Below, in pieces: positions 1-12,304 of a stretch of DNA of 64,000 nucleotides; the stretch's first letter is position 1, and every line of letters starts with the position of its first letter. A program made the position numbers and the translations under genes. Source of the stretch: Auanema rhodensis (taxonomy: Eukaryota; Nematoda; Chromadorea; Rhabditida; Rhabditidae); assembly GCA_964057225.1 (NCBI GenBank), contig OZ059896.1, forward strand, positions 11,036,001-11,100,000, in the 5' to 3' direction. The notes below the pieces were generated by a model that was not told the origin of the DNA, searched no databases, and saw only the letters and a list, made by a program, of their open reading frames with translations.

Positions 1-1375
1 TAAACTTAAAATATTTGGTGGATTTGACCAATTCTAGATGAGCTTGCTTTTCTAAAAACGAGTAGTTACATCTTTCTCGTTGTCTCTATTTTAACAAATG
101 TATCATAGAAAAAGCCATTAAATAGAAACTTTACTATATATACATAGTATATATACAAAACGTTAAGTAAAAATGTTTAACGAATAAAACTATCTAGTAA
201 TAGTTGAAGCGAAATTTTTTTAATAGTACTTTTAAAATATTCTCATGGGATTTCAATGACTTGTTTAAATCTTTGTTCTTTTATGTTCTTTTTTTTTAAC
301 ATTTTCTTCATATTTATTTATTTTTTTAATAAGTTTATAATGCAAATACTTCCTGCTAGTTAATAGCCAGAAATAAAAATTTCTAAATTTCAATTTGACA
401 TGAAACATACAAAAAGGATTGGCTTTGTCTATGCATTCTAACAAAGACAAAATGATCGAAAGAAATAGAATGAAAGAATTGTTGTCTTAGGATAATCTGT
501 AAATACTTGATGTGAATTTCACATTTATATCGAATATTTGAAACATTTTAAATAAAAAAATAAATAAATTAAATTGAAAGAAATATTTAAAAAAATTAAA
601 AAGAAAGTTAGTACATACATGGACAAACATGGACAAACATGGATATGCATATGTGGACATGTCAATGAAACATAGTAACAAGAGACTGATTCAGGTAGTT
701 AACCTAATACGAAATGGCAGATGGTCAATTCTCATAAAGACTTAGATTTATAAAATATTTTTTTTATTAAACTATTCATATTATACATTTAGATACATGT
801 ACATGTTGTACATTACATACATATATCTGTGAAAACATACAAATGGTTGCAAGCACGTAGGCCGGAAACTTTTTTTTGTACTTTAAGCTATAAAAGGAAA
901 TGAAAAAGATTTCTGATGAAAAGATGTTGTTTAGTGAATGGATAACGATTATAATATGAAACAATAATTTGATGTTTTAAGAAAACTAAAATTGAAAGAA
1001 TTTTTACTTTTTTTTTTCAAATATAGAAGATAATTTAAATAAATATAAATAGTTACTTTATATAATTAAGCAAATGATAAAATCTAAAAAAATCAAAAGC
1101 TTAAGATTTTGAGAAAATTGAGAAAATAATCTAGATGAGAATCCAAAATTAAGCGTGAACAAGGAAGGAAGAGCACATTTCAATGAGAAGGGTTACTGAA
1201 ATAGAAAGTTGCCTCGCTATGCTGTAAATTGGTCTAATAAATCATAAGATATATGTTAATATAGTAACACTGAAGAAGCAAGGGTATAAAATACTAATAG
1301 AAGAGTGAGTACGGGTAAGAATGAAGATTCCAATTGATGAGAGAGTACTAAAACGGATACATAATATAGAGAGAA

Positions 1376-1594
1376 GTGAGAGAAAAAAGAACGAAGAGAG
1401 TGAGTGAGCTGCCATACTTCTCTCTTAAGGGTAGAAGAGAAGACGAAGATTTCATGACGACTGATGGAATAGGAGCCTTGGGACAGATCGAGACAGAGAG
1501 AGACCAGATAGAAGGGAACGAGCCACTCTTCGTTGATCTGAACTTGATGGGCGTGGCTAAGCACAAGGAAAATAAGGGCGGCTTGACAGACTGA
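1376..1594 (+). CDS. Possible small ORF or exon, 72 codons, unknown
   Basis: I do not recognise this frame. It begins with a basic stretch (MREKRTKR) and continues as a hydrophilic, balanced sequence with DFMTTDGIGALGQIE near the middle and EGNEPLFVDLNLMGVAKH towards the end, which is more protein-like than its low-complexity surroundings. There is a dibasic KR followed nine residues later by KGRR, the sort of layout seen in neuropeptide precursors, but no signal peptide lies in the frame and no upstream exon is evident. The opposite strand is also open through part of this region, so a chance purine-rich ORF is quite possible. Confidence 0.2.
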   Translation: MREKRTKRVSELPYFSLKGRREDEDFMTTDGIGALGQIETERDQIEGNEPLFVDLNLMGVAKHKENKGGLTD

Positions 1595-4260
1595 CAAGAT
1601 TGTTCTCTATCAGAAAAAAAAACTAATAGATATATAAAATATAAACAAAAATATTTCGAAGAAAAAAAATTTTTGAAAGAAGTCAAGTTTTCTATTTTAC
1701 TTATATTTCCTTTCTTTTGAGTTTTAAGATACATATCTGTTGAAATGTATTGACATTCTGATGAATATACATCTATCTATATGAATGTATGAAATGTTAT
1801 TTTCTCTCTGTTTTCATTCTCAAACAAAGTAGTTATGTAGAAAATATTTTAAAAAGTTAGTTTGAAAGAAAATGTTTAAAAACTGAAATTTCAAGATGAT
1901 ATGAGAATATATGAAGATTATATTACTTATATGTACTATATAAAATTGAATAAGTTATCAAGATTCAAATTATTAAACACAAAAGTTATTTGAAATTTAA
2001 TTATAAATTAAGTTAATATACTAAACTAAAATAAACATTACATACATATACATATATGTATATGTATATTCAATTGTATAAATATTATAAAATGATGAAT
2101 AGATACTATAATATCTATATTGTTGATGATATTTATATTATTATTATATTCTTTACTATATGTTGTATAGGTATATAGTTAAGATGATGAGGATGATGAT
2201 GATCAAATACTTAAAGTAAGACAAAGTGCATATCAAGGATTGACAAGATTGTCAATGTTTCTTTCTGATTCTATTGGTTTAAGATTGTTCAAGTATAACA
2301 AACGGAAACAGTAATTGGTTAGTATACAACTTTAATTTTTTTTATTCAAAAAAAGAAAAAGAAGAATAGTACAGGAAATAATAAAAAACTTGAGGAAATT
2401 ATATTGATAAGATACATATGCATATTCATATAGTATACATCTTCATATACTTATATGTATATTCATTTACTCTATTTCTCATTTTTTTTTGCCTTCAACT
2501 CATTGATATATACATAAGGGTTTATAGAGTCTGTCTTGAATACTATATTTCAAATAAAAAAGAAGGAAAGAAGAAAGAGAATGATGAGATGAGATGACAA
2601 GACCCAGATGATTTGTCGGCAAATTGGTATCGTTAGGCAAATACGGTAAGTGACAGGCTAGAGGTCTTCACAATGACATGAAGTATGGATTAGGAGACAA
2701 AAAAAAAGATGAACGACAATATCCGAAGAAGGTGATGGTAACGAAAAGAAGAAAAAAGATTTCAAGTGGCAACAGATTACAGGATTACAACATGCTGGTC
2801 AGATGTATATGGACAGATTGTCGTAAATATGAAAAAAACATGCAACAGGGTATGGACATGTATATGGGCATGTACATCATAATTTTAATTTTATTAAAGC
2901 AGGTTATGCTAGTGCAATCTGAATGGTTCCTAAGCTCAATGTGAAATTCATAATGTAGCAATTTCTTTCCGATTGCCCACTAGCATATAAGGAGGGGGTG
3001 GGAGCACGTTGAAGTCGTTTTAAGCACATTTTAAGCTTTTTCTTCTGATGCAGCTCGTAGGTGGTTTCTATAGATTGTATTCTGTTTCATATTGAAGAAG
3101 TGAATGAAAGAAGGAAGTTGAAATTGTTGTTAGCAGCTTGCAGATGGAACTCAAAGACGAGAAGGACAAGACGGTGACAAGAAGCCGAATAGTCGTTTGA
3201 ACAATGTCTGGCTCACAGTTGGTGGTCCCTCATAACACACATTCTCTTAGTTTTACTTGTAGGCTAACAACACAAAAAGAGAGTGGCAGGAAAAAAAAGA
3301 AGGAAAAAGAGTAAGAGTAAAGCTAATAAGAGAATTTTATATGAAAAATGAATAAATTCATACAAATTATATTTATAAAAAGTATGTCTGATAACTAATA
3401 TACAAACAACTTTGATGAATGAACATCAAAAGTTCTTAATTGTTATGATTTTTAAACTATATATGTATATAAAATATATAAGTATAGACATATAATAATA
3501 TGAAAACATAGTTGGCAAGATATGTCATCCAATGAAATACTATTTAATTCTGGCTGTTTCAAGTCTTCAAAAGTCATGAACCCATATGCAATATCACATC
3601 TTCGTATATAGAAAATGGCAAGATACTTTAGAAAGAGAGGATATCGAGAGAGAAAAATAGAGAGAAAGAGAGAGAGAAAGAGAGATTTAGAATGAGTAGA
3701 TGAGAAGGACAAGTTGAAAAAGTCTCAAAATCAAATTGAAATTGATATAAATTCGTGTCTATCTTCCGTCTGTCTGTCATTAAAACAAGCAATCGTCCAG
3801 AACAGAATTTACATCATGAATTTGTGCTACAAACATATAATAGAATTTTATATGAAATAAACATATATTTTATGTTTTAAATTAAATTAAAAAAGAGATA
3901 TTTATTTATAAAATAAAAATAAAAAAATATTTATAATAAATATAATTTCGTATAGTGAGTATAAAATTATTATATACTATGTATGTATGAATGTATATGT
4001 AAGCATATTAGGTTATAGTCTAAAAGAAAAGGTGAATAAGGAAAAGATTATCGTATATTGAAAGAAAAGTTAATGAGTGGAAAATAAAAGTATTTGTAAA
4101 TCATATTTAGTTGAAGTGAAGAGAAAGTAAGAAATGAAGACGTAAAAGGAACGGATATGTATGCACCTTTCGGTTACTTTGTCGGCTTCTCTATTCAATT
4201 TGTACATTGTTCTGAATTTTCCTTTTGGCTACCTAGTCTTCAATATGTTTTAGGTTCTTA

Positions 4261-4330
4261 CAGAGAGAGAAAGATAGAGAGAGAGAGATAAAGAGAGAGA
4301 GAAAGAAGGTAAAAGAGAGAGAGAGAGAGA
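4261..4330. repeat. GA-rich microsatellite
   Basis: Imperfect (GA)n tract on the + strand, interrupted by single A or T bases. It is one of many GA/CT tracts in the window. Confidence 0.85.
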
Positions 4331-5884
4331 TGGGGATCCATAGGTGACTTCACTATACTATATAGTTATGGAATAGTTAAACATCTTTGTGAAAACCAGG
4401 AAATATATATGCAATATGTGATAAAAATCAAAGAATAAGCGACAAAAAGAGAATGAAAAAGAATGTCACTCAGCGGTCAATTGACTGTATATGCTTTGGG
4501 CTTGTGTACATTGTCACATAGGTTTTTTGGTTCAGCTCTTGCGTTCACAGGTTACCTAACCATACATACGAAATCAAAGATGAGTGTGCTCTCTCTCCCC
4601 CTCTCTCTCTTTCTCTCTCATTCTCTCTTTCTTTCTTTCTTTCTCCTTTCTGACTCATTCTCTTTCTCATATACACTATTTATTTTCTTCTCTTACTACA
4701 TCGTTCCCATACGTGCATGTTCAAAATCTGTTATGCTTATATGTTGTCCCGTGGTCCTGTGTATCTAGTGACTACAACAAGCCTTTCTTCTATTTGGTCG
4801 AAACTGCAGGAGTTCAGTCTTTGTTCTGCACAGCAACCAGATCATATAATTATGGGACTATAAACGATCAAAATCGTTAATGATATACCACATCTAGCTA
4901 TGACCAGCCGACCTTTTCTTGAGCCGATCTATATCAGCTTACATGAGCTTAGCAATCCGGGTGTCTAATCTTCTACAAAAAAACAACAGACATCATCGTA
5001 TAAATTAAGAAAAAAAATTAGGATTGACCGGTAAATGTGATACAAAAAAAAACATAAATATATGTCTTTTTTAATATAAATATATTGAAGAAAAAAAGAA
5101 AAAATCATTTTATTTCTATATAATTAGTAACATTTTAAGTAGAAAGTTATAGTATTATAAGGTCAAGTATGATCTATTTATCTATATGTATAAACATATT
5201 AATAAGAAAACATTTTAATGTTATTTTGTATACATTTTTGAAATCTTCTTTCAAGTTGCATAAAGATTTTCAATCTGCTCTTTCCACTTGAATTTGCTTA
5301 GAAAGAACTGAACAATAGAAGCAGCCATCTATGAATATCTACTTGGCTGTTGAAATAATAATAATAACAGAGACTTGAGTACTTAAAAATTCAAAATCAA
5401 AACTTCTTCGAAAATTTTATTTAAAATCAAAATTATAAACTAAAAAGAAAACATATGTTTTGATATGTATCATCGTGTATTTTTAGCAATAAATAAAAAA
5501 TGTTTATTATAAGATTATAATAATTTCTAACATTATGCAAGTTTACAATTCAAGTTTTTCTCACCTTAGTGAGTTTGTAGCAACACATTGTGTGATCTGA
5601 CTTGCTGGAAAACTTTGCAGGCAATAGGTGAAAGGTGAAGGACAACTTCCAGCTTGAGAGAATAGCATTGACACCTGAGAATTTGCCATGGAAAGGCTGT
5701 AGAAGCGGAATTGATTATGACCAAGTAGGTTATGAGTCACCTATATGCATTGATGCTTATGTTACATGCATTTCAATTTGCAATAGTAATAGTATAAAGA
5801 TTTAAATATTTATAATAATAATAAAAAAACAAAAATTCTTTTTAACTTTATAACAATTTAAAAAATATTTTTACAGGCAAATAA

Positions 5885-7491
5885 TTATATATAAGCTTCA
5901 ACATATTCAACTTTTTTAGGTATAATTGTAAAGAAAATAATTGAAAAAATGGTATCACCCAATAAAAAAATAAAAAAATTGATATATTCAATCACATAGT
6001 TAAAATCCATATTGAATATTGTTTTTCTGAAATAAATATTTAGTTTTTTAAATTTATTTATATATATTTAACCTTTTTTTAGTTAAACATTCTTTTAATA
6101 GATATATAAGTCCTAAAGATATTAATGCTAGAAATGTTAATAATAATTGAATAAACATCCATAGATCTTAAAACAAATTATTTATATATTATAATTTATA
6201 AATATTACTTAATAATGGAAACTTTGCTGATCGAGGAACTTCATTAACAACTATAGTTAACATAAATAATAAACCTAAAAAACCAGCTAATCCAAAGTTA
6301 ATCTAAATTATTTTATATTTCATAGTTAACTATATCAAATATATTTTTTTTAAAACTTACTTTATCACTTGTATCAATTTCTAATGGTAGTAGTATAGCA
6401 ACAAATATTACGATTGTCATAATACTTGTTGGAATAATTAAAAAAACAACATAAAATGCTGAATTTCTCTCCAATTTTACTACAAGTCGAACAAATTGTA
6501 CATCACCAATAGGAGCATTCATTGTATAATTTTTTTGATTAACACTCAAAAATGACCATTCAGTATTTCCCTTTAATTATAATTTAGTTATTTTCATATT
6601 TTTATAATATTTCACTTACAAACAGTGTCAAGTTTTCAAGAAATAGATGAATATCAATCATTTCCATTGTATTACCTGGACTTTCAAAATCAATTGTGCA
6701 ATATTGAGTGTCAAAAGGAAAATATTCTGGAAAATACTTCTATATTTTTCTTCTTTTTTATTACAAAAATTTAAAACATACCCACATTGATAGGACAGAA
6801 TAATTCATATGTCGCATACATTCGTAATGCTGCTGTTCCATCATCTGATATCTTTATATTAAAGTTATTATATGTAATTTATTAAAATTTATAATAAAAC
6901 CTGTACTTTATTTTCTGATTCTTTGGTCATATATTCAGTTTTGAGGCTGAATAAGATGATTTATACTGATATATCAGTTAATATTACCTATTATATACAA
7001 CAATGTTTGGAACCCAAACTGAAGTAGCAGGAACTAAAGCATATGACCAACCAAAATCGCTCATATTAAAAGCCAATCTTTCATCTTTCCAGATCCAAAA
7101 TAAGAAATATAATGATAAGAAGATGAAGCTTTTGAAAAATAAATTTTAAACTTACTATAGAAACAAATATAAGCATTTGACATTTTTGTTTTCCATCATC
7201 CTTTAAAATTAAAATAATTATAAAATTAAAATATAATTTATAATAAATATACCAAATCTACTAATATATAAAATGGAACTTGTAATGTAACTTCTAAACG
7301 TTTTTTATAATATTCCATTGGAGATTCATCTTTATCATATTTATCTTTTAAATATTTTGCAATATAACCAGAATTTGTTTTAAATTCTTCTAAAATATTT
7401 CATCAACATACTTTTTTTTTTTATAAAATTACTTACCTGCATTACTAATTATTACAAAAAAATATATAAATATAGTATAATATACTTTCAT
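5885..7491 (-). CDS. Divergent Cys-loop ligand-gated ion channel subunit, short M3-M4 loop
   Basis: Subunit of a pentameric neurotransmitter-gated channel in the plasma membrane, transmitter unknown. The first exon (ATG at 7491) encodes a signal peptide, MKVYYTIFIYFFVIISNA. Later exons give an extracellular domain with WKDERLAFN and VWVPNIVVYN, and a canonical Cys-loop with exactly 13 residues between cysteines (CPINVEYFPFDTQYC). M1 is AFYVVFLIIPTSIMTIVIF, followed by LPLEIDTSDK and M2 starting INFGLAGFLGLLF, then M3. Splicing across 6052-6018 joins M3 to M4 through a loop of only about 22 residues; related subunits usually have 70 or more. M4 begins after NMDFNYVIEY; stop at 5885-5887. Loop C has no vicinal cysteine pair, so it is not an alpha-type subunit. 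SDK before M2 resembles the cation-selective GEK more than the anionic PAR (inference). One junction, between about 7096 and 7156, does not keep frame: the exon ending FVSI and the exon starting at WKDERL are offset by one base with any visible GT-AG pair. That could be an indel, a sequencing error or an unusual splice. Family call is firm; subfamily is not. Confidence 0.8.
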
Positions 7492-10109
7492 GAAATGAAA
7501 ATTTGAAATAATGAACTTCAAATCGAGTTACTGAGTTAGAAGCGTTTCAAATCATTTAACATTTAAAAATGTTTTATATATTTGTTTAATATTTCATATA
7601 ATTAGACATTATTTTAGAGTATCTAATTTATTTTATTGAAAACAATTATTAGTTTAAGTTCAAGATGAAAATTTACTTTGAAATTTAATCGGTGATGGTG
7701 CTGCGTTACACAGAAACTAACTTTTAGAAAGAACTTTATTATGAAAGGAAAAGAAACATTGTCGTCTTGAACTTATCTTTATTTTAGATATTTTGAGATG
7801 AACGACCTATTCTGATATATTAGCGGATTAAAACAGAAAAGTTCAGTTAAGGATCGGGTTGAATCATACATAAGTTCCATCAATTTGGAGAAATGATCAA
7901 CAACTGCCAAACATACAGTTGTGTTCGTTGAACACTAACATTGAAAAAGTTATTTAACTACAAAAAAAATTAATCGATGTTTCAACTCGATAGCAAATCT
8001 TTTATTCAGTAAATAAAAGAAAAGAAAACATTATTTATCAGTTTTTAATTCTTCTTTGTTTCATATGTTTTAGTATAAATTGCATTCCGCATGGTTTGAA
8101 CTTGATTCTACAGATTGTGTTCAAGAAAAAACCTTTTCTACATTTTCCTGAAAAAATGAGTCAAGGAGTTTTCGTTTTATGAGCAAAGCATGGCGGTGTA
8201 GTGAGGGATTGGGCTCTTTATTAAGATGATTGCACATTTGTTGACTATGGGGTAAATTTAATTTTTTTATTAAAAAAAAAAGAAATGAAAACTATTTCAA
8301 GAACTCTGTTTACGATCGTGTTGTATTTCAAGAAGAAGATATGCTGTTCCATGAATCTGAAGTGGATTTTTTTTGTAGAAAAAGTACTAAATGTATTTGA
8401 GAAAGCTACTTAGTTATCATGTTTCAAAGTAGAAACTATTGCTTGCACATATGAAAGTTGTCGTTTCATATAGCAAAAACTGAATACTTCTGATTAACTT
8501 AATTTTTTACAATTTATATTAGTTTATACATCTTTATAGGTGAAAAACAAATACTAATGTTCTTGTTTTTCAAAATTTTCGTCATGGTATCATCACATCA
8601 ACAGATTCTTAATTTGAAAAAATAATTGGGGATGATAGTTGTTTTACCCACATCTGGCTTTTTCAAACTATAGAATTAGATTACTGAAAATACATATTTA
8701 AGAGATATGATCATGAATAAACTACAGGAAACTCCACGAGTTATAATCTCTGAAGGGATTGAATATCAGAATTTAGGCAGTTTGGTTTATCCAGTTCATT
8801 GGAATTAACTCCACTGACTTCAGATCAAATCTTAGATCACATAATACAAAGTAACTTTCTTCATCTACCAGCATTATTACAGTGCACAAAAATATTTTCT
8901 CACTCATCATTTCAATTTCCTCGAGTCCCCCAAATTTATTTTCTCTCTTATCTTCAAGCTAAAATACCTTCCACTAAAAAGAACCTACAAACTATATTCG
9001 ATATCAAACTGTAAATCAGAGAAAGCACATGCACACACAAAGATAGATAAATTAGAAAGTTGACTACTCTAAAATTTGTAGGCTGTTAAAGACTTCGTAC
9101 CAAAATAAATTTGAAAAAGAATTCAGTACAGAGCCTTAAAAAAATATTTTCTTCAGTTTAACTACGGTATTCATTCAATTTTTTATAAAAAAAAGATGTT
9201 ATATAGTATCAGATCAAGCTAAAAAGAAAACTGGAAAGTTATAAACCATATTCTACGTTTGTTGTAGGGTTATATGTATGTGTACCAAACTCAAATAATA
9301 TATTTTTTAAAAGAATGCTCATTCTTTTAAAACTTTAATCGATTTTAATTATCTTTGAACATTTATTGAGTTCAGTTAAATGTGATTAAACTTTAAAATT
9401 CAGTATGATCAAACCGTTATTTTTAATGTTTGAAGAGAAATGTGGTTAATAAAATTTGTTAAGAATCATGATTATCATTACAAAGACGTCAAGATCAAAA
9501 GATGCTCTAGAATCATCAATTTTTGAACGATGACTCAATGATAGACAGCTGGCAGAAGCCGTATGAAAATTGTTTAAAGGTGGGAAAAACGGGATGTTAG
9601 AAGAAAAGACTTTTCAATCATTCTACCACCATTCCAGCGTAGTTTTCTTCCAATTTTTCACGAAAACAGCTGTGAAGAATTTGCTTTAATACATGAACAA
9701 TACAACTGTGAAAGATTTCGGGTCAAAGCTTTGCAGATTTTCTGTCTTTTTGTTCTCATAAAGTTTCTTTTTTTCATTTTTCATTGCAGTATTAACCAAT
9801 AAGAAATATCTTTCATTTATGTTGATTTTTGTGCTTACAATTGGAGACAGATTTCATTTATTAGTACTCACATGAGATTTCTTAAAGAATATTCATTTTC
9901 AAATCTCTTATATATACATACATATCATTGAATATTGAATCGTCAATCAGCCATTGTTTAGTATTATTGTTTTTCTTCAAGTTTGTTTGTTTTATCCAGC
10001 ATTTCATTTGCAATAACGTTTTTAAAAACTTTAAACTTTTTTTAAAAAAATAATTTTTGTTTCTTTTTTTTTAATTCAATTGTTTTTAAGAATTATGCTC
10101 ATTTGAAAC
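7492..10109. other. Intergenic region between two divergent channel genes
   Basis: AT-rich sequence between the start codons of two divergently transcribed channel-subunit genes. A 71-codon frame at 8799-9014 has no recognisable motif or splice partner, and I treat it as chance. The promoters of both channels presumably lie here, but I see no specific element. Confidence 0.6.
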
Positions 10110-11936
10110 ATGTTGCAATACTTGTATATCTTTATACTAATCAAACTAAGTTCCCAATCTGGTGAACTGATTGATTCTCGTGTCCGAATAGAACGTTTAT
10201 GGGAATTAAATACAAAAACAAGTGTAAGTTATAATCTTATAACTCAACTATTATTTTTTCTTTTTTTCTTTAGGATCTTAAAATTACATTCATATTAGAA
10301 CAAGGTCTTGTTGGATATGATATAACATCATCATTTCCTATTATCTATAATAGTTCTAAGGTTATTCCGCCTTTTAATGAAGCTTATTTTGATTTTAAAT
10401 CATATATACAACAAGGTCCAATAGAAGCATCTCAAAGCAAAGAGTTGATCATTGGTATACGTCGAAGGTAAGAATCTTACAACATCATTCAACATATAAA
10501 TATATAAATATAATAGTTTGTTGTAACATTTTATATTTTTATACTTGAGTGCAACTGCTTTCTTCTAATTAACACATATTTCTTCCTTGTTTCATTTCTT
10601 AATACTCTTTCTTTTCATCTCATATTTCTTTATTTCACTCACTAAGTCAAATCGATGTATGTTATATGATGTATGGTGGGTGATATATCAACCACTATCA
10701 TGATAGAAGCACATGAGCCAACTGACAGAATAATGCAGAAATTGTTAAAAACTTATTGTCAATGTGATTTTTACACTTTTTTTGCTTGCAGATTCGAAGC
10801 CACGATTAGCTGTCTACATAATGATCAATTTCCATTTGACAGGCAAAGCTGCACGTGGAAGCTCATCATCTGTGAGTTAACGAGAGCTCAATCGTTTGTT
10901 GAGAGCAATTTCAAAATGTTTAGTGGGAAAACCAAAAGATGCACTTGACTTACGATGGGCTATTAAACCATTAGAAAGTAACGATCTAGCATTGCCTGAA
11001 TTTATTGTAGAAAAGGTAAAGGGTTTGAACTATATACCTGTATAGATATTTCTCTTTGTACAGGTTTCACCTTCAACTTGCGTTCATGAAACATCTTTAC
11101 CATCTGCTTTTACCTCTACATCTACTCATGGTAAATTTAAATTTTGAATATTTTTCATTTTAATTACATTATTTGAAATAATGCAATTATTATAGTTCTT
11201 CATGGATGTATATCTGTAGTAATAGAACTACGACGATCATTGACCATTCCACTAACTCGTCTCTTTATACCAACATCATTGGCATTATTTCTCTCATGGT
11301 TATCGTTTTATACAAAACGATCAGATCTCCTTCCACGAATTATATTACCTATATCATCCATTATCATTCAAATGCTTTTGGTTAGATTATACGTATGTTT
11401 TGTACGAAATAGTGCAATTTCAGGCGTTAAATTATCTCTCTGCTGTTGCTATTTCTACAACTTTAACACCAGCTGATGTATGGTGTATCTTACTGACCGC
11501 TCAATGTGTTCTAGTAATATTTTTGGTATTTAAATAATAATAATAATAAGTATTATTATTAAAATAATTTATTTTTAGTTATTTGTCATTTCTATAGTCG
11601 AAACAAAATCAAAGAAGTATATGGATTTAGCTGGTGATAAACCAAATGTACGGCGACAAAGCAAAGGAAGACATCATCGTCATGCTATGAAATCTTTGCC
11701 ATACAAAAAAGGAAAAGATGAGGTTATTCATAATTTATTGAAAACAAATAAATTTTAAAATTAAGGAAAAATGTATTTCATTTGAAGAAGTGATGTCATG
11801 TGAATTTAGAAAACAATCAGATTCATTTTCATTAGCTGCAGTTCGTATACAAATTCTTGCTAGAATATTATGTCCTTTAACATTTATTATATCAACATCT
11901 CTTTTCTTTTTACTTTATTTAGTTAATTTCTTTTAA
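10110..11936 (+). CDS. Divergent Cys-loop channel subunit, GABA/glycine-like architecture, shortened ectodomain
   Basis: Nine exons (10110-10223, 10274-10467, 10792-10871, 10924-11015, 11064-11130, 11196-11380, 11424-11525, 11579-11722, 11766-11936) join with GT-AG borders into a 1149-bp frame, 382 residues. The N-terminus MLQYLYIFILIKLSSQSG is a signal peptide. The Cys-loop is ISCLHNDQFPFDRQSCTW, which has 12 rather than 13 residues between cysteines. A second cysteine pair (STCVHE and HGCISV) precedes VIELRRSLTIPL and M1. The M2 and M3 region runs PRIILPISSIIIQ to LTPADVWCILLTAQC; the DVW-containing M3 start is typical of GABA/glycine-type subunits, but no clear PAR motif precedes M2. The last exon gives M4, after a basic M3-M4 loop. 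The ectodomain is shorter than usual: the segment carrying WxDxRL and WxPD is not seen, so an exon may be missed, perhaps in the 324-bp intron at 10468-10791. Plasma-membrane channel, ligand unknown. Confidence 0.75.
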
Positions 11937-12304
11937 AGAATCGTTTCTCATATATATAATTATATCTTTGTGTTTATGAATCTCTTATAATTTTCTTTCA
12001 ATCTGTTGAACTATGTCATGTTAAGTTTAGTTAAATGTTTAGAATTTTTATAAAGAAAAATGAATAATTATCATGTTTATCATTATAATATGTACATATA
12101 TGTACATATGTATACATATTTACAATAATATTTTAAAAGAATAATAACTTTTGGTTTATTAATTGATTTGTAATTTTTCAATATTTTTTGAATATATCAA
12201 GTTTTCTTAAAGCATTTTAAACATAATAATTTTATACGTATATCAATGTAAGTAAAATATATAAGAAAAACATTTTTAAAAATTCAAATTATTTATATAT
12301 CTTA
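11937..12304. other. Short AT-rich spacer between convergent genes
   Basis: Separates the 3' end of the + strand channel gene from the 3' end of the - strand UDP-glucuronosyltransferase. It holds only AT-rich sequence and short TA palindromes; both 3' UTRs must lie here. Confidence 0.6.

Larger units (their letters stand above)
1..5884. other. Spacer without a secure gene; purine-rich on + strand
   Basis: I see no chain of exons with consistent splice phases here. The DNA is AT-rich, with many adenine and GA runs on the + strand (for example 3658-3685 and 4263-4330) and short CT runs near 4590-4650. Open frames are short and mostly follow simple-sequence composition. The best isolated candidate, 1376-1594, is listed separately. 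Long 5' regulatory sequence or distant exons cannot be excluded. Confidence 0.6.

Noticed and set aside
1256-1734. Two long - strand frames (113 and 128 codons)
   Set aside because: Ser/Leu/Phe-rich translation of purine-rich + strand DNA, with no motifs or splice structure.
2270-2300. Spliced-leader-like string (ggtttaagattgttcaag) resembling nematode SL1
   Set aside because: Only the start and a few middle bases match; the following bases give no convincing GT donor or Sm-binding site, and there is only one copy.
4463-4880. Overlapping + strand frames of about 100 codons
   Set aside because: Largely the translation of CT repeats (Ser/Leu/Phe runs); the two frames overlap and neither shows motifs.
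10673-10948. Single 91-codon frame reading through the Cys-loop exon of the + strand channel
   Set aside because: Spliced exon 10792-10871 explains the Cys-loop part; the upstream part reads through the intron and ends in a stop soon after the loop.
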